Assembly: GCA_964006375.1 (NCBI GenBank)
Contig: OZ023269.1
Span: 372,001 to 436,000 of the forward strand
Source of the DNA: Tillus elongatus
Taxonomy: Eukaryota > Arthropoda > Insecta > Coleoptera > Cleridae
DNA: 64,000 bases
Reading direction: 5' to 3'
Below are positions 21,601 through 34,850 of the stretch, one piece after another. The translations under genes were made by a program, and so were the position numbers. Under the pieces are notes generated by a model. It did no database searches. It had not been told where the DNA came from and saw only the letters and a program-made list of their open reading frames with translations. The stretch's first letter is position 1. Each line of letters begins with the position of its first letter.

Positions 21601-21900
21601 CTGTCACGTACGTTTGAGTGTCACTGGTTTGGGCGTAATGGTCCTTGGATATGGCACCCAAATTCGCCTGATCTGAGTCCAACAGATTTTTACCTGTGGG
21701 AGCTACATAAAAAAATAAAGTATATGCTCGTCCAGTTGATACGGAAGATGATTTATTCAATAGAGTAGTTGCCTGCATAAGTAGCTTGCCTGTCAATCAG
21801 TTGAAAAAGTGACGAATGACGCGGTTCATTACATAATTCTAAAGTGTTTAGAACAGAATGGCAATCACATTGAACACTTTATTTAAGCTAGCATGTTTGT
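21601..21900 (+). pseudogene. Mariner/IS630-like transposase C-terminal fragment
   Basis: Plus-strand frame: HWFGRNGPWIWHPNSPDLSP then TDFYLWELHKKIKY. This is the third-catalytic-acid region (SPDLTPLDFFLWG-type) of the same superfamily as the elements at 12, 43 and 60 kb. Stops follow soon after. Confidence 0.8.
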
Positions 21901-22310
21901 TTTCACATTTAAATAACATATTAAAGTTTGATTGGTAACTAATAAGCTTCTTTATTTATCATTTTAACTAGTGCTTGGATACCGGTATTTGAAATTGTGA
22001 TACCGAAGAAATAACAGTACTGTAGATGCGTTCAGTATTCCAGGCCCTAATTTTCACCCTATTGTGCCATTTTCCATTCTCAAGTAGGGAATATCATATT
22101 TTAGGGATTTTATTCCGATAATACGTAAAGTAAATAAGTGGTGAAATTTATACAAACTGTATTTATAGAAAAACTTAAGTGAAGTACTTAATTAATCAGG
22201 TGTAATTTATAAAAGCATGATTCATTCAAAAACTATGTTAGATAGGTATAGGGAAACCTAATACAGTTCAATAGAAATTGCAGTTAAGCATCAAATAATG
22301 TTATAAAATA
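21901..22310. other. Non-coding
   Basis: Nothing recognised. Confidence 0.4.
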
Positions 22311-22808
22311 CAGGGTGTTTCATTTGAAAATTGTAAAATTTTCGAGATTCTCTAATACCAAATTAATGGACCATTTATAAACACCTGTATATATCTTCGG
22401 AAAAATTGCTATTGGGGTAGATACTTCGATCTTTTTCTAATAATGTCAGCAAGTTTTAGAATTAAAGCGATAATCATTTGGTAGATACCGTGGTCTCTAT
22501 GAAGTGGCTGATTCGTAAAAAATAACGGAAATTCTCGAATAACTCAGAAATGGTTGAAAATTAGAATATGATGGTTTAGACAAAGTTGACCTGAAATTTA
22601 ACGACGACTTCAAATATATGATAATATATAGGTGTTCCATTTAAAATAAACGAGATGGTTGAAGTTTCCGGTATAACCGGACCTATCTTGAAATTGTTTT
22701 TATTTAAAAGATATACATTGACTAGGTCGACGTTGAAAATTTCAGATCAAAATTCCTATTACAAGTTCTAAAGTTTCTAAACTACGTGTTGCGTGAATCA
22801 CTCTGTAT
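22311..22808. repeat. MITE candidate with mariner-like termini
   Basis: Begins TACAGGGTGTTTCATTTGAA and ends (inverse) TATACAGAGTGATTCA, so the ends share TACAGRGTGNTTCA. An internal GGTGTTCCATTTAAAATAAA near 22630 is another end-like block, suggesting a nested copy. Confidence 0.5.
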
Positions 22809-25276
<2,468 letters not shown>

Positions 25277-25408
25277 AGTGAATTTTCTTTAAAAAAATTC
25301 ACTAATGAGGAGATCCCGACTTTTGAATTTTGAAAAAATTTCTTCAAATGAGCGCTAATTAGGCTCCCCAGAAAACATATCCGGGGTCAGTTTCAATTTT
25401 TATATGTT

Positions 25409-25495
<87 letters not shown>

Positions 25496-26290
25496 GTATG
25501 TATCACACCGAAAACTCAAAAAATAATGGACCGATTTTGATTAAATGTGGTGAAAAAATTCCTTTTGCAAATGGCTTGGATGAGTTCGTTAAACAGGAAA
25601 ATCTGCTTAGGTTTTCCCGGAAAATGTTGTGTTTTCTTTCGAATAAAATTTATATCTCCGGAATTAACAAAGTAAGGGCAGCCAAATTTGGTACGCTGGT
25701 TTATATCATTCTAAGTAAGCTACCAAAATTTAGCTATGTAAGTCAAAAGACAAAAAAGTTATAGGCACTTTAAGAAAAATAAATTGGGGTTTTCCTCAAA
25801 ACGTCAAAGTGGCGATTTAAAATGTCAAAATTGGCAACATTTAGGCAAATAACTTGAATCTAATACGGGCTATAGAAATAAAATGTCTCAAGAAGAATGT
25901 TTTACAAACCCTAAAGTCTTAATTTCAACCGTCATTGTCCTTCATTTTACTAAAATATTTGCAGAAAATTCATTTCAAATAGACCCTTTCTCTGATGCTT
26001 GGCAGTAGCCTTAGCTATAGAGTTTATCGTTTAATGGTATATAATTTTTGTCGAATTTTCGTAAAAAATCAATAAAGCTCAATATATCCGTTATTATATA
26101 AGATATGAAAAAAAATTGTATATAATAATTATAGGATGTCTTGAGCTACATCTTAAAATAATATTTCTACAATCACAGGGTGGCCCATAAGGCATTGGTG
26201 ATACAAATTTCCTTTTTTTTTAATCAAACACGCCTTATGTTATTGCATTTTTGCATTTTCCATCGAGATATAATGCATGTTTGTAAGAAA
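25277..26290 (+). repeat. F1 interspersed repeat, best forward copy
   Basis: Starts with the hairpin TTAGTGAATTTTCTTTAAAA/AAATTCACTAA, then GATCCCGACTTTTGAATTTTG, GAGCGCTAATTAGG and the GGGGTCAGTTTCAA block. (TA)n at 25411-25498 and the body follow: CACACCGAAAACTCAAAAAA, GGCTTGGATGAGTTCGTTAA and TCCGGAATTAACAAAGTAAG. The body then continues through AACGTCAAAGTGGCGATTT and CTTTCTCTGATGCTTGG. No coding capacity. It interrupts the LINE within its RT domain. Confidence 0.85.
25411..25498. repeat. (TA)n microsatellite within F1
   Basis: Imperfect at both ends (TATACATA, TGTATATGTATG). Confidence 0.95.
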
Positions 26291-26292
26291 AG

Positions 26293-26615
26293 AAATTCTA
26301 GACGCAGCAAGTGCGTTATGGTAGCGAATTTTGATCAAATGTTTCATATTTGAACAGCTCAATTTGCTATTAACCTATAAGGTTGACCAAGAAACGTGTT
26401 TTTTCGGGAACACTTTAAGTTTACTTTTGGAAAATTTTGTACATTTTCACACAATAAAGTTATTTTGATGAAACATGGCACATTGTTTCTAATATATAGA
26501 TTATACTGGTAACCAAATTTGATGCCTGCTTTCTTAAAAAAACACACATATTGGTTATTAAAAACATTTTTATGAAAATTCACTACCATAACGCACTTGC
26601 TGCGTCCAGAATTTT
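26293..26615. repeat. F2 repeat, complete copy with 36-40 bp TIRs
   Basis: About 320 bp with terminal inverted repeats. Left is AAATTCTAGACGCAGCAAG then TGCGTTATGGTAGCGAATTTT. Right is AAAATTCACTACCATAACG then CACTTGCTGCGTCCAGAATTT. There is no coding capacity, so it is a MITE-like non-autonomous DNA element. It adjoins F1 inside the split LINE. Confidence 0.9.
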
Positions 26616-26621
26616 TATTAG

Positions 26622-27625
26622 GAAGGGGGGGTAGTTCATGTGCGCGGACGATACTACAGTGGTTGTGTCGGGGTCGGAGGCACACAAGGTTGGCGGAAGG
26701 TTAACTCGTTACTTGATGGGTTCGGTAAGTAGTGTGAGGCCAACCAGCAGCTCCTTATAAATTACGAAAAAAAACCGTATTTCTTGAATTTAGAACCCAG
26801 CAAAAGCAGGTAATTAACCTTGATTTTCGGGGCATTGTAGTTCTCAGGTCACAAGCGTGAGTGTAGTAGGGGTAACTATTGATCAGCATGTTTAATGGAA
26901 AGAACATATTGAGATTGTGTGCGGTAGGCTTAATCAGACCCATTTTCTAATATTTAGATTAGCAGAGTTCCTTGACACCAAAGCGCTGATGACTGTCTAC
27001 CACTCTGAAGGTTATTCCTTGATATCTTAAAACATTGTTGCTTGGGGACAGTCAGTTGAGGTGGAAAGAGTCTTTATACTGCAAAAAAGAATGATTTTTG
27101 GTATGAGAGTAACACAATCTTGTAGGGCGCTTTACAGTGACGCAAAAATAATGACACTAACATGCGTTTACCTATATAAACTGTTAAATTAGATTCACGG
27201 TATCAAAGATGGGCTAACAAGGCAGTCTGAGATGAAGTCTTATTCCACTTGCCGCGGAATTTGTTTAAAAATAGGCAGTTCTGTAGAACGATGTACAGAA
27301 AGTCGCCCTTTTTTGTAGAGGTGGATCTATATACCAGTCTGCCGGAAAGTATAAAAGCAATTCAAAATGTGAATGAATTTAAAGCATCCCTCTGAAATCA
27401 TACCTAACTAATAATTGCTATTACTCCATTGCGGAGTATTTGTCTGATACCCGTGAGGCACAGAGCTGTGACAAACGAACATGTTGTTGTGTTTGTTTGT
27501 TTGAAATGTTTTCTACTTTGTGTTCATAGTTTTGTGTTTATTTTAAAAACTGACGTGCTCAACCATTTGTAAATTGAATTAAGGCAAAATAAATTATTGA
27601 CAATTGACTATTGACTTTATGTATG
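26622..27625 (+). pseudogene. LINE ORF2 RT, 3' half of the split copy
   Basis: Resumes with VHVCADDTTVVVSGSEAHK (YADD box reads CADD), then VGVTIDQHV, WKEHIEIVCGRLNQ and LEXKALMTVYHS-type thumb sequence, with frameshifts. The 3' end near 27590-27625 carries short repeats of TTGAC (ATTGACAATTGACTATTGAC), a CR1-like feature. Confidence 0.8.

Positions 27626-27695
<70 letters not shown>
27626..27695. repeat. (TA)n microsatellite
   Basis: Left border of the F3 element. Confidence 0.95.
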
Positions 27696-27699
<4 letters not shown>

Positions 27700-27986
27700 A
27701 TGAGAGTGAGAGAAATACTTGGTTTTCGACTTCAATCACATTCATAATTTGTTAACAGTGAACGTTGCGTTTCCTGTTTTAAAGGTATTTTCAAGAGGTT
27801 CAAAAAATATAAAGTATCTTTCTCAGGCCTAAGATTGAACAGGTTGAGACTTTAGAGACGATCTCCAGTGAGATTTGGAGAGTTGGCAGATTGAGGCCCC
27901 GTTATCAAGCTACACAACCGACCCTACCATTATCATAGAAACAGAGATTGAGACCTTAGAGTTCATTAGAGAACCAAGTATTTCTC

Positions 27987-27988
<2 letters not shown>
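27696..27988. repeat. F3 element: MITE-like, inverted ends inside (TA)n tracts
   Basis: Left GAGAGAAATACTTGGTTTTC and right GAGAACCAAGTATTTCTCAT are inverted repeats directly against (TA)n on both sides. Contains TTCCTGTTTTAAAGGTATTT and a GAGATTGAGACCTTAGAG repeat-like interior. No coding capacity. Confidence 0.75.

Positions 27989-28063
<75 letters not shown>
27989..28063. repeat. (TA)n microsatellite
   Basis: Right border of F3. Confidence 0.95.
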
Positions 28064-28066
<3 letters not shown>

Positions 28067-28379
28067 GCGTACTTTCAATCATAAAAAAATGCTAGGAAAA
28101 GGTGAGTTTACAAACAAAAGCTGAAATGGTTTGTAAAGTATAAAAGTGGTGTTAAAAAGAAGTATCAGAATGTATAACAAGTATATGATTATATATAATT
28201 ATATTAAAAATGAAGAGCCGACGAAATTGCTGAATGTCTCGCCGGCTTACAGAGAAGCAGCTTTAAATGGCTTAAAGATTTGTTATCACAATTATTATTA
28301 TCCTTTATCAGCTTGTTTTGCTTTATTAAGGACTTATTTTACTTTAGTTGGGTTTAAATGTAAAAGAAAATTAAAATTT
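28064..28379. other. Non-coding
   Basis: A 94-codon frame (28146-28430) exists but shows no family resemblance; not annotated as a gene. Confidence 0.4.
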
Positions 28380-28780
28380 ATTGAGAAACTCCACATACTT
28401 GCGGTACCTACCATATTTCATCAGATATAATTTGTTATTTTTTTGAGATACACATTTTTTTACAGAAAAATCAAATTTTGTACAGAATAACTTGTTCGAT
28501 CGGGCTGGCTAACGAAATTGTCTGCGGTCTTAACAAAGTGAAGATATGTACCAAGTTTCGTTCAAATCAGTTTAGTATTCTTTAAGTTATTGGACATTTA
28601 CATTGAAATTGTATTTTTCACGTGCACCAGCAAAGCTTTTTGCAAAATAAAAATTACTATTACTATTACTATACAGACATATAAAACTTCAAACGGAGCT
28701 TGGTCTAGGGGCCCAAATTCGTGCTCATAAGAAGAACTTTTGCAATACACCATTTTTTTAAATAAAAATTCGCTAAAAAC
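28380..28780 (-). repeat. Diverged F1 subfamily copy
   Basis: Ordered F1 blocks are in altered form: CCATATTTCATCAGATATAA, GGCTGGCTAACGAAATTGTC, CAAGTTTCGTTCAAATCAG, TTCTTTAAGTTATTGG, an ACTATT repeat instead of (TA)n, GGGGCCCAAATTCGTGCTCA, and the terminal hairpin AAAAATTCGCTAAAAA. Confidence 0.6.
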
Positions 28781-29584
28781 GACTATGAGAGACTTACATT
28801 TATGAAAGATATTATAGATTCTTAACATAGACTCACAGCATAGAATAACCATATTTTTACAATAACAAGCGCAAGATAGATATTTTAACAGCTTTAGGCA
28901 TAAAAAACACTTACAGCGGCATCTAGTTTGATTTCAACGAGTAAACTGATTTGATGGCATCACATTTTTCAGAAATATTTCTTTAATTAGATTTATAAAC
29001 TATTAAACAAAATACATCTAACTGTATTAGAAATTTAATATAATAGTAATTGTAATAAGTTGTATACATCAATATTTTATTTATGTAGCGCATTCCCCTA
29101 TATACAAAAATTGAAACTGATCCTGAAATAGGGCTCTTGTCCGACTTATTTATAGAAATAGTTCAAATTTTTTGTAGCCACGAGAAACTCAAGTAATGAG
29201 ACTAAAAATTGATCTGAAGTATTGACCAATATACATTAACTAAAATGGTTAAAATAAGGAAATGTTGTGTAATAATCAAAAGAGTTTGGACTAAATAATC
29301 TTGGGTTATTCTTAATACAACCACTGATCTCGTTTCATTCTTGATAATGAGAAAAAAAATCAAAAACACACCAATTTTAATGTAGGAGATGTTCAAAACC
29401 CATGCCTTGAACGTTTTGGCAGCATCCTATTCTTGAATAAAAGTGTCTTCTAAAGTTAATCAACATCTGAGGCGTGACAGACCTAATCACAATCGTTACT
29501 CTTCTTGTTAAGTCAGCTAAATCTCGTGATTTAGTTTTGTATACCATACATTATACATATCCCCATAATAATGAGTCTAGTCCC
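28781..29584. other. AT-rich non-coding with an F1 end fragment
   Basis: Near 29105-29180 a weak F1 end module (ATTGAAACTGATCCTGAAAT) is visible. Otherwise nothing. Confidence 0.4.
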
Positions 29585-30873
29585 CTGTGGGTCCGGGGAC
29601 TAACTAAAAGAATAGGCCCATGGTAACCCTGCCTGTCGTACGAGGCGACTAATCGGAGCCAATCAGGTGGTAGTGGAATTTTTCTTTACGAGATAGTAAA
29701 GGATTTTTTCACGCCCGAGGAGGTACCACCCCATACATCAAGGGGCCGGTGAAGTCCCAACGGACGTTTCCGGTTCTGGTGTATGTGTCGGTTTCCCTTA
29801 TAAGCAAAAATGATGATGGCTCCTCCTTGTATAAAAGATTCCGGAGGTAAAATACCCCTCCATTCGGATCGCCGGGAGAGGGGTGTACAGGGGGTGCCAG
29901 CACCAAGATTTAACATATCCTTCTCGAATATATGTGGCCTAAATTCTAACCTGAACTTCGTCCACCATTTCCTTCAGGCTAATAGGCCCCAACTCGTCTT
30001 CCTCACCGAAACCCAAATCAGTGCCAAAACCCCACCAGACTCCCCAATTTAGAAGCTGGAAGAAAAGACATACTATGTATAAAACTCTCTCTCAGGGCTG
30101 CAACTAAATTCATCTGTTGCATTTACCGGTCACCTTCTGACAACAACTTTGTCCAGCTGTTTGACTACCTTTCTGAAAAAACCGACCATCTGATTACTAA
30201 ATATCCTTCTTCCGAGGTCACTATTCTTGGTGACTTCAATGTCCATAGTAAGGAATGGCTAGGATATTCAAAAACCGATCCATAAGGGAGAGGAGCGGAG
30301 ATCTTTGCCGTCAGTAATTCCTTAGCCAATATGGTTCAGCAACCTACTTACTTTCGTCGCATCACAACACACAGCTCAAATCCCTTGGATCTTCTTCTTA
30401 CTACAAAATCTACGCAATGCAACTCGAGGTCACACAGTCATTACGCCCACGTATCGTTTGGCACTACAACTCCGCAAACTGGGACGAACTGCGGGATTAC
30501 TTTTCCTCATTTCCATGGGCGTCTGTCTGATTCTCTCATCCTGACCCCTCTGATATCTCACAAAACGTCACCGAAATTATCCAAGCTGGCATGGAATTAT
30601 TTATTCCACGAACACAGAAAACCTCTTCAGCCACTCAAATCCTGTGACAGGGCCAGACTTGACTTATATACTTCACAAATAAGGCCAAACCTCGAATACT
30701 GTTCCCACATCTGGGGTGCTGCTGCCGCTTCTACACTAGCTATCCTGGACTCCATTCAAAAGAGAGCTATACGTCTCATCGGTGACCCTACCCTCACCCA
30801 AAGGCTGCCATCCCTTGCCCACCGACGTGCCGTTGGTGACCTCTCTCGCTTTTATAGATATCTGCACGGGCAA
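29585..30873 (+). mobile_element. LINE family A, 5' part with large internal deletion
   Basis: Starts with a GC-rich 5' UTR-like segment (GTAACCCTGCCTGTCGTACG). The apurinic endonuclease domain follows: SFSNICGLNSNLNFVHHFL, LVFLTETQIS, then CIYRSPSDNNFVQLFDYLS and VTILGDFNVHSKEWLGY, where GDFN-H is a catalytic motif. After KSCDRARL the sequence jumps to DLYTSQIRPNLEYCSHIWG, skipping the whole RT core that is present in the 54.9-kb copy. It ends abruptly at about 30873, inside the sequence encoding RYLHGQ, where it meets the Penelope-like fragment. Confidence 0.85.
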
Positions 30874-30880
30874 TTATAGG

Positions 30881-31545
30881 CTGCAACATTGTGTGCATAT
30901 GGATGATGGGAAGTAGAATGTATGGTTGTATCAGTGCGAGAAGGTTTATGGAAGATAGAAAAATTAAGTTTATTGATTAATCTGGTAATGGTTTGTCTAG
31001 GAAATTTATTGATTAGTTTACCTCTGATTCTGTTGTGAATCTAACATTGGAATGTATATAATTTAGAAAATTCTCAAAAGTGTGCAATTGTCTGTCGGTA
31101 CCTTTAAAACAAACTATAATATCATCTATATGTCTATTTCAGAAAATGCAGTTTAAACAAAGGGTGTGTTTGTATTGATTCCTCGGTGTTGTTCATAAAC
31201 ATTTCTACTAATAAGGGACTGAGAGAGTTAGCCATAATTAAACCGTTATTACTTAGGTAAGTTTTATTGTTAGAAGTGAAACAATTTTGTTCTAAACAAG
31301 TTTCCAAGAGCGTTAAGATATCTGATTGAATTACTGGATTTATATAATTAGATTGTAGATTTTTACTAGTTCTATTGTTTCTTCTGGTAGATTACTGGGA
31401 AATAAATTTTTGACATCAAATGGAATTAATCTTGCGTTATCTGGTCATTCAACATCTTTAACTCTCTGAATTAATTCGTATGAATTCTTAATAGAAAATT
31501 TTGGCCGAAATTTACCTGGGGAGACAGAGAGGTGCATCAAACACG
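30881..31545 (-). pseudogene. Penelope-like element reverse transcriptase fragment
   Basis: Minus strand with frameshifts: ARLIPFDVKNLFPSNLPEE (motif A), LSNNGLIMANSLSPLLVEMF then MNN (motif B), HIDDIIVCFKGTDRQLHTFE (IDD catalytic box, Y/RYxDD-like), NFLNYIHSNVRFTTE-like, and FHKPSRTDTTIHSTSHHPYA then HNVAA. The KPxxTDTTI...S.HPxxHKxAA region is diagnostic of Penelope-like RTs. The downstream GIY-YIG endonuclease is absent because the fragment stops at the junction with LINE A. A GTGAAACTGCAG block near 31600 resembles a broken hammerhead. Confidence 0.85.
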
Positions 31546-32859
31546 AAGTAGGTATTAAATTTAAAATCTAATTTTATTCTGTATTTGACGAAGCTGAGCA
31601 CTTCAGTGAAACTGCAGCGGTTATACATATACATTCTATAAAATAGTGTAAATCAATTTATTAATTTACATAAGTTGACAATGGATTTACATCAAGTATC
31701 GGCCTCCACAATATCATATTTTTTTCATAAATATGTACAATAATTGGCATACTGAATGTATTTTATTTGGCTGTTTCACACTGTATATTCCCGTAAGCAA
31801 TAATCATTTTGTCTTGAAAGAATTTGTAAGATACATATTGTATTCTGTGATGTTTTCTATTCAAATCAGTGTATGATTTGTCAGACACCAAAACATATTC
31901 TTTTACATAGTCACTTTTATCTAGTGCATAGGTGTGACGAATTGAAGAAATCTATTTGAAAAAGGAATATATAGGTGTTTTGAATGATTCGTAAATATTT
32001 ATTCATTGAATAGTGTTACGGTGTTGGAGCCAGTAATGAATGGGATTTACAGTAGTGGTTTGGACAATTAGATTTTCTGCGTTACGTTGCATATGTCAGT
32101 GATTTATGTTAGTTTGGGGTTTGTTTGACACTCCCCAGTGCTTATTTGACAAAATCTAACCCCAACCATAATACTGCTATTAATAATAATATAATGAACA
32201 ACATATATACATACACCGTTTCTAATTGGTACATGAACTATTTCAATTTGGCCAAGCGGACAAGTTACAACACAACATAACAGATTATAGCGAGTTAATG
32301 TTGTCCCTTAAGGGATGATCCCGGATATTTGACATGCTGTCTATGGAAATAAGAGAACTTCAGCGGTTAAACTGAAAGGCGTGATTTTTTCACTTCATTT
32401 AATTTGTCATGTTGGGTAAGGGATGTGTTGTGATTTATAAATAACTAGATATGGCTGTCTGAATCTCTGCCTAATGTTTTAGAAAACGTCTACAGTCTTT
32501 TTCAACTAAATAATTTGCATAATTGGATTAAATGTACTCATTTAAATTACTCAAAACTAACGGCAATATGAGATTATTTAACTTTTATTAATATTTTGAC
32601 TTTCATTTCGAAGCAATTTTTAAAAGTTGGATAAATGTATATGACTGCATAGAGACAAATATGAAACAAATGCTTTTATCTCCTAAACTTTGATAAAGAT
32701 AAAATAAAAATTAAAACAATATCATGTCGTTTCAACCAAGCCAGTTACATAACTCTCAGCGAAAGAATCCTAATGTGCATTATCCTTCTGGAAACTTAAT
32801 CATTAAAGAAATGCATTCCTTGTTCGTTTTAGAATATGAAATCAATAGGGGCTGGTCCC
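31546..32859. other. AT-rich non-coding
   Basis: A weak inverted repeat lies near 32105-32165 (GGGGTTTGTTTGACA / TTGACAAAATCTAACCCC). No gene. Confidence 0.4.
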
Positions 32860-33420
32860 GAGGTAATGGGCCAAAATTCGGGTGTGAAATGCAAAATATT
32901 ATTTTAGTTTGTTTTAGTGAATTTTCTTCAAAAAACTAACTAATGGAGAGATCGCAACTTTTAAATTTTGTTTTTTGTTTTGTTTTAGGTTTTCTGAATG
33001 TTGTGTTTTCTTACGGAAAAAATTATATCTCCGGAAATAACAAAGTAAGAAGACCAAATTTGGTACACGTGTTTGTAATATAAAAAGCAGACCATGTACC
33101 CATATTTAGATCTGTAAGTTAATAGACAAAAAAGTTTAGGCATTTAAAGAAAACAAATTGGGGGTTTACCGCCAAACGATAAAGTCGCGATATGAAACGT
33201 CAAAATGTGCAACATTTACGCAAAGAACCTGAAACAAATACGGGTTATGTAAAGAAAATGTTTAAGTTTCAGCTGCAACTGTAATTGACCCTCATTTTAC
33301 TAAAATATTTCCAAAAAAATCATTTCAAATAGACCCTTTCTCTGATGCTTGGGAAGTAGTTTTAGTCAAGTTTATGGTTTAACGGCCGTTTTAACACGTT
33401 CAGTCTACCACAGCTGGCGC
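32860..33420 (+). repeat. F1 copy, left partner of an inverted pair
   Basis: Has the end module (TTAGTGAATTTTCTTCAAAA, GAGATCGCAACTTTTAAATTT) and body blocks (TTATATCTCCGGAAATAAC, TAGACCCTTTCTCTGATGC). It lacks the (TA)n part. An inverted F1 copy follows at 34060-34850 with F2 between. Confidence 0.75.
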
Positions 33421-33530
33421 CCTCTATGAACTATAACCAAACTGTGAATAGATTTCAATTCCTCGACCCAAGAAAACCCAAACCCTAACATATTGTATGG
33501 ATATTTGCATTTTTTAAGTAATAAATAAAA

Positions 33531-33835
33531 AGTCTGGACGCAGCAATTGCGTTATGAAAGTGCGTTTTCATAAAAATGTTTTTAATAGCAAATATCTTTA
33601 TAATGCAAGCAGGCATCATGTTGGTTACCGGTATAACCTATATAGTAGAAACAATGTACCATACTTTATCAAAATAACGTTGTGTTTGAAAATGTACAAA
33701 AATTTTCCGAAAATAAACTTTAAATGTTTCCGAGAAAACTGGTTTCCTAGCCAACTAATCTTAGGTTAATAGCACATTGAAATTTGAAGCAGTTAATGAA
33801 AATTCGTAACCAAAAAGCACTTACTGTGTCTCGAT
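33531..33835. repeat. F2 repeat
   Basis: AGTCTGGACGCAGCAATTGC at the left and the decayed inverse (CAAAAAGCACTTACTGTGTC) at the right. The internal blocks match 26293-26615 in reverse orientation (GGTTACCGGTATAACCTATA, CCGAGAAAACTGGTTTCC). Confidence 0.85.
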
Positions 33836-34059
33836 TTTTTTACAAACATGCATATTCCGATAAAAATGCAAGAATGCAATAATATAATATTTTACGTATC
33901 ACCAACGACTTATGGGACCTGTGATTGTCAAAATAATTTTATAAGATGTAGCTCAAGACACCCTATAATTAACGTATACAATTTTTTCTCGTATCTTGAA
34001 TAATAACAATTATATTGACCTTGACCGTAGAAATGCCTCACCCTGTATATATGTAAACA

Positions 34060-34850
34060 GATAAAAACTGAAACCAGCCCCGGATAGGGGGCCTACTTTG
34101 CACTCATTTAAAGAAATCTTTTTTAAATTTGAAAGTCACAGTCTCCTCCATAGCAATTTTTTTCTACGAAAATTCGCTAAAAATTACAGACTATTAAACC
34201 ATACACTCTATAACTAGAATTACTGCCAAAGCATCAGAGAAATGGTCTATTTGAAGTGCTTTTTCTGCAAATATTTTAGTAAAATCAAGGACAATGACTG
34301 TTGAAGCTGAAACTTAAGGCTTGGTAAAACACGTTCCGCGCGACATTTTATCTACATAATCCGTATACGCTTCAGGTTCTTTGCCTAAATGTTGCCAATT
34401 TTGACGTTTTAAATTACGACTTTGACGTTTTAAAACCAAAAATACAAAATATTCAGTCTTTTTCCTGGTATTTTTTAACCTTTTTGCTCCCAAAAACTTA
34501 ATCTTGGTCTGTAATATACAATAGATTTTGTTATCTACACAAAATATCCGGATTTTATGCGTTTTTTTGTACATCAGTGGCACCCAAGTTTTTTTATATC
34601 CATAACTTTGTTATATTTTAACTTAGGCATTTAAATTTTGGTACATAACATACATTTCCGAATGTAAGCCCGCGCACCAAATTTGGTTGCCATAGCTTTG
34701 TTATTTCCAGAGATACGAACTTATCTGGAAAGAAAACTCAACATTTTTCAGAAAAAACTGGCGCGATTTTCCTGGCTAACGACCTTATCCAAGCCACTTG
34801 CGAAAGGAATACACTCACCAAATCGAGTTTGGCCCATATATTTCTGTTAT
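34060..34850 (-). repeat. F1 copy, right partner of the inverted pair
   Basis: Contains CTGAAACCAGCCCCGGAT and GCACTCATTTAAAGAAATC. The hairpin TTTTTTTCTACGAAAATTCGC and body blocks up to CCTGGCTAACGACCTTATCC follow. Confidence 0.75.

Noticed and set aside
28146..28430. 94-codon frame after the F3 element
   Set aside because: No family resemblance, and its end overlaps the diverged F1 repeat.
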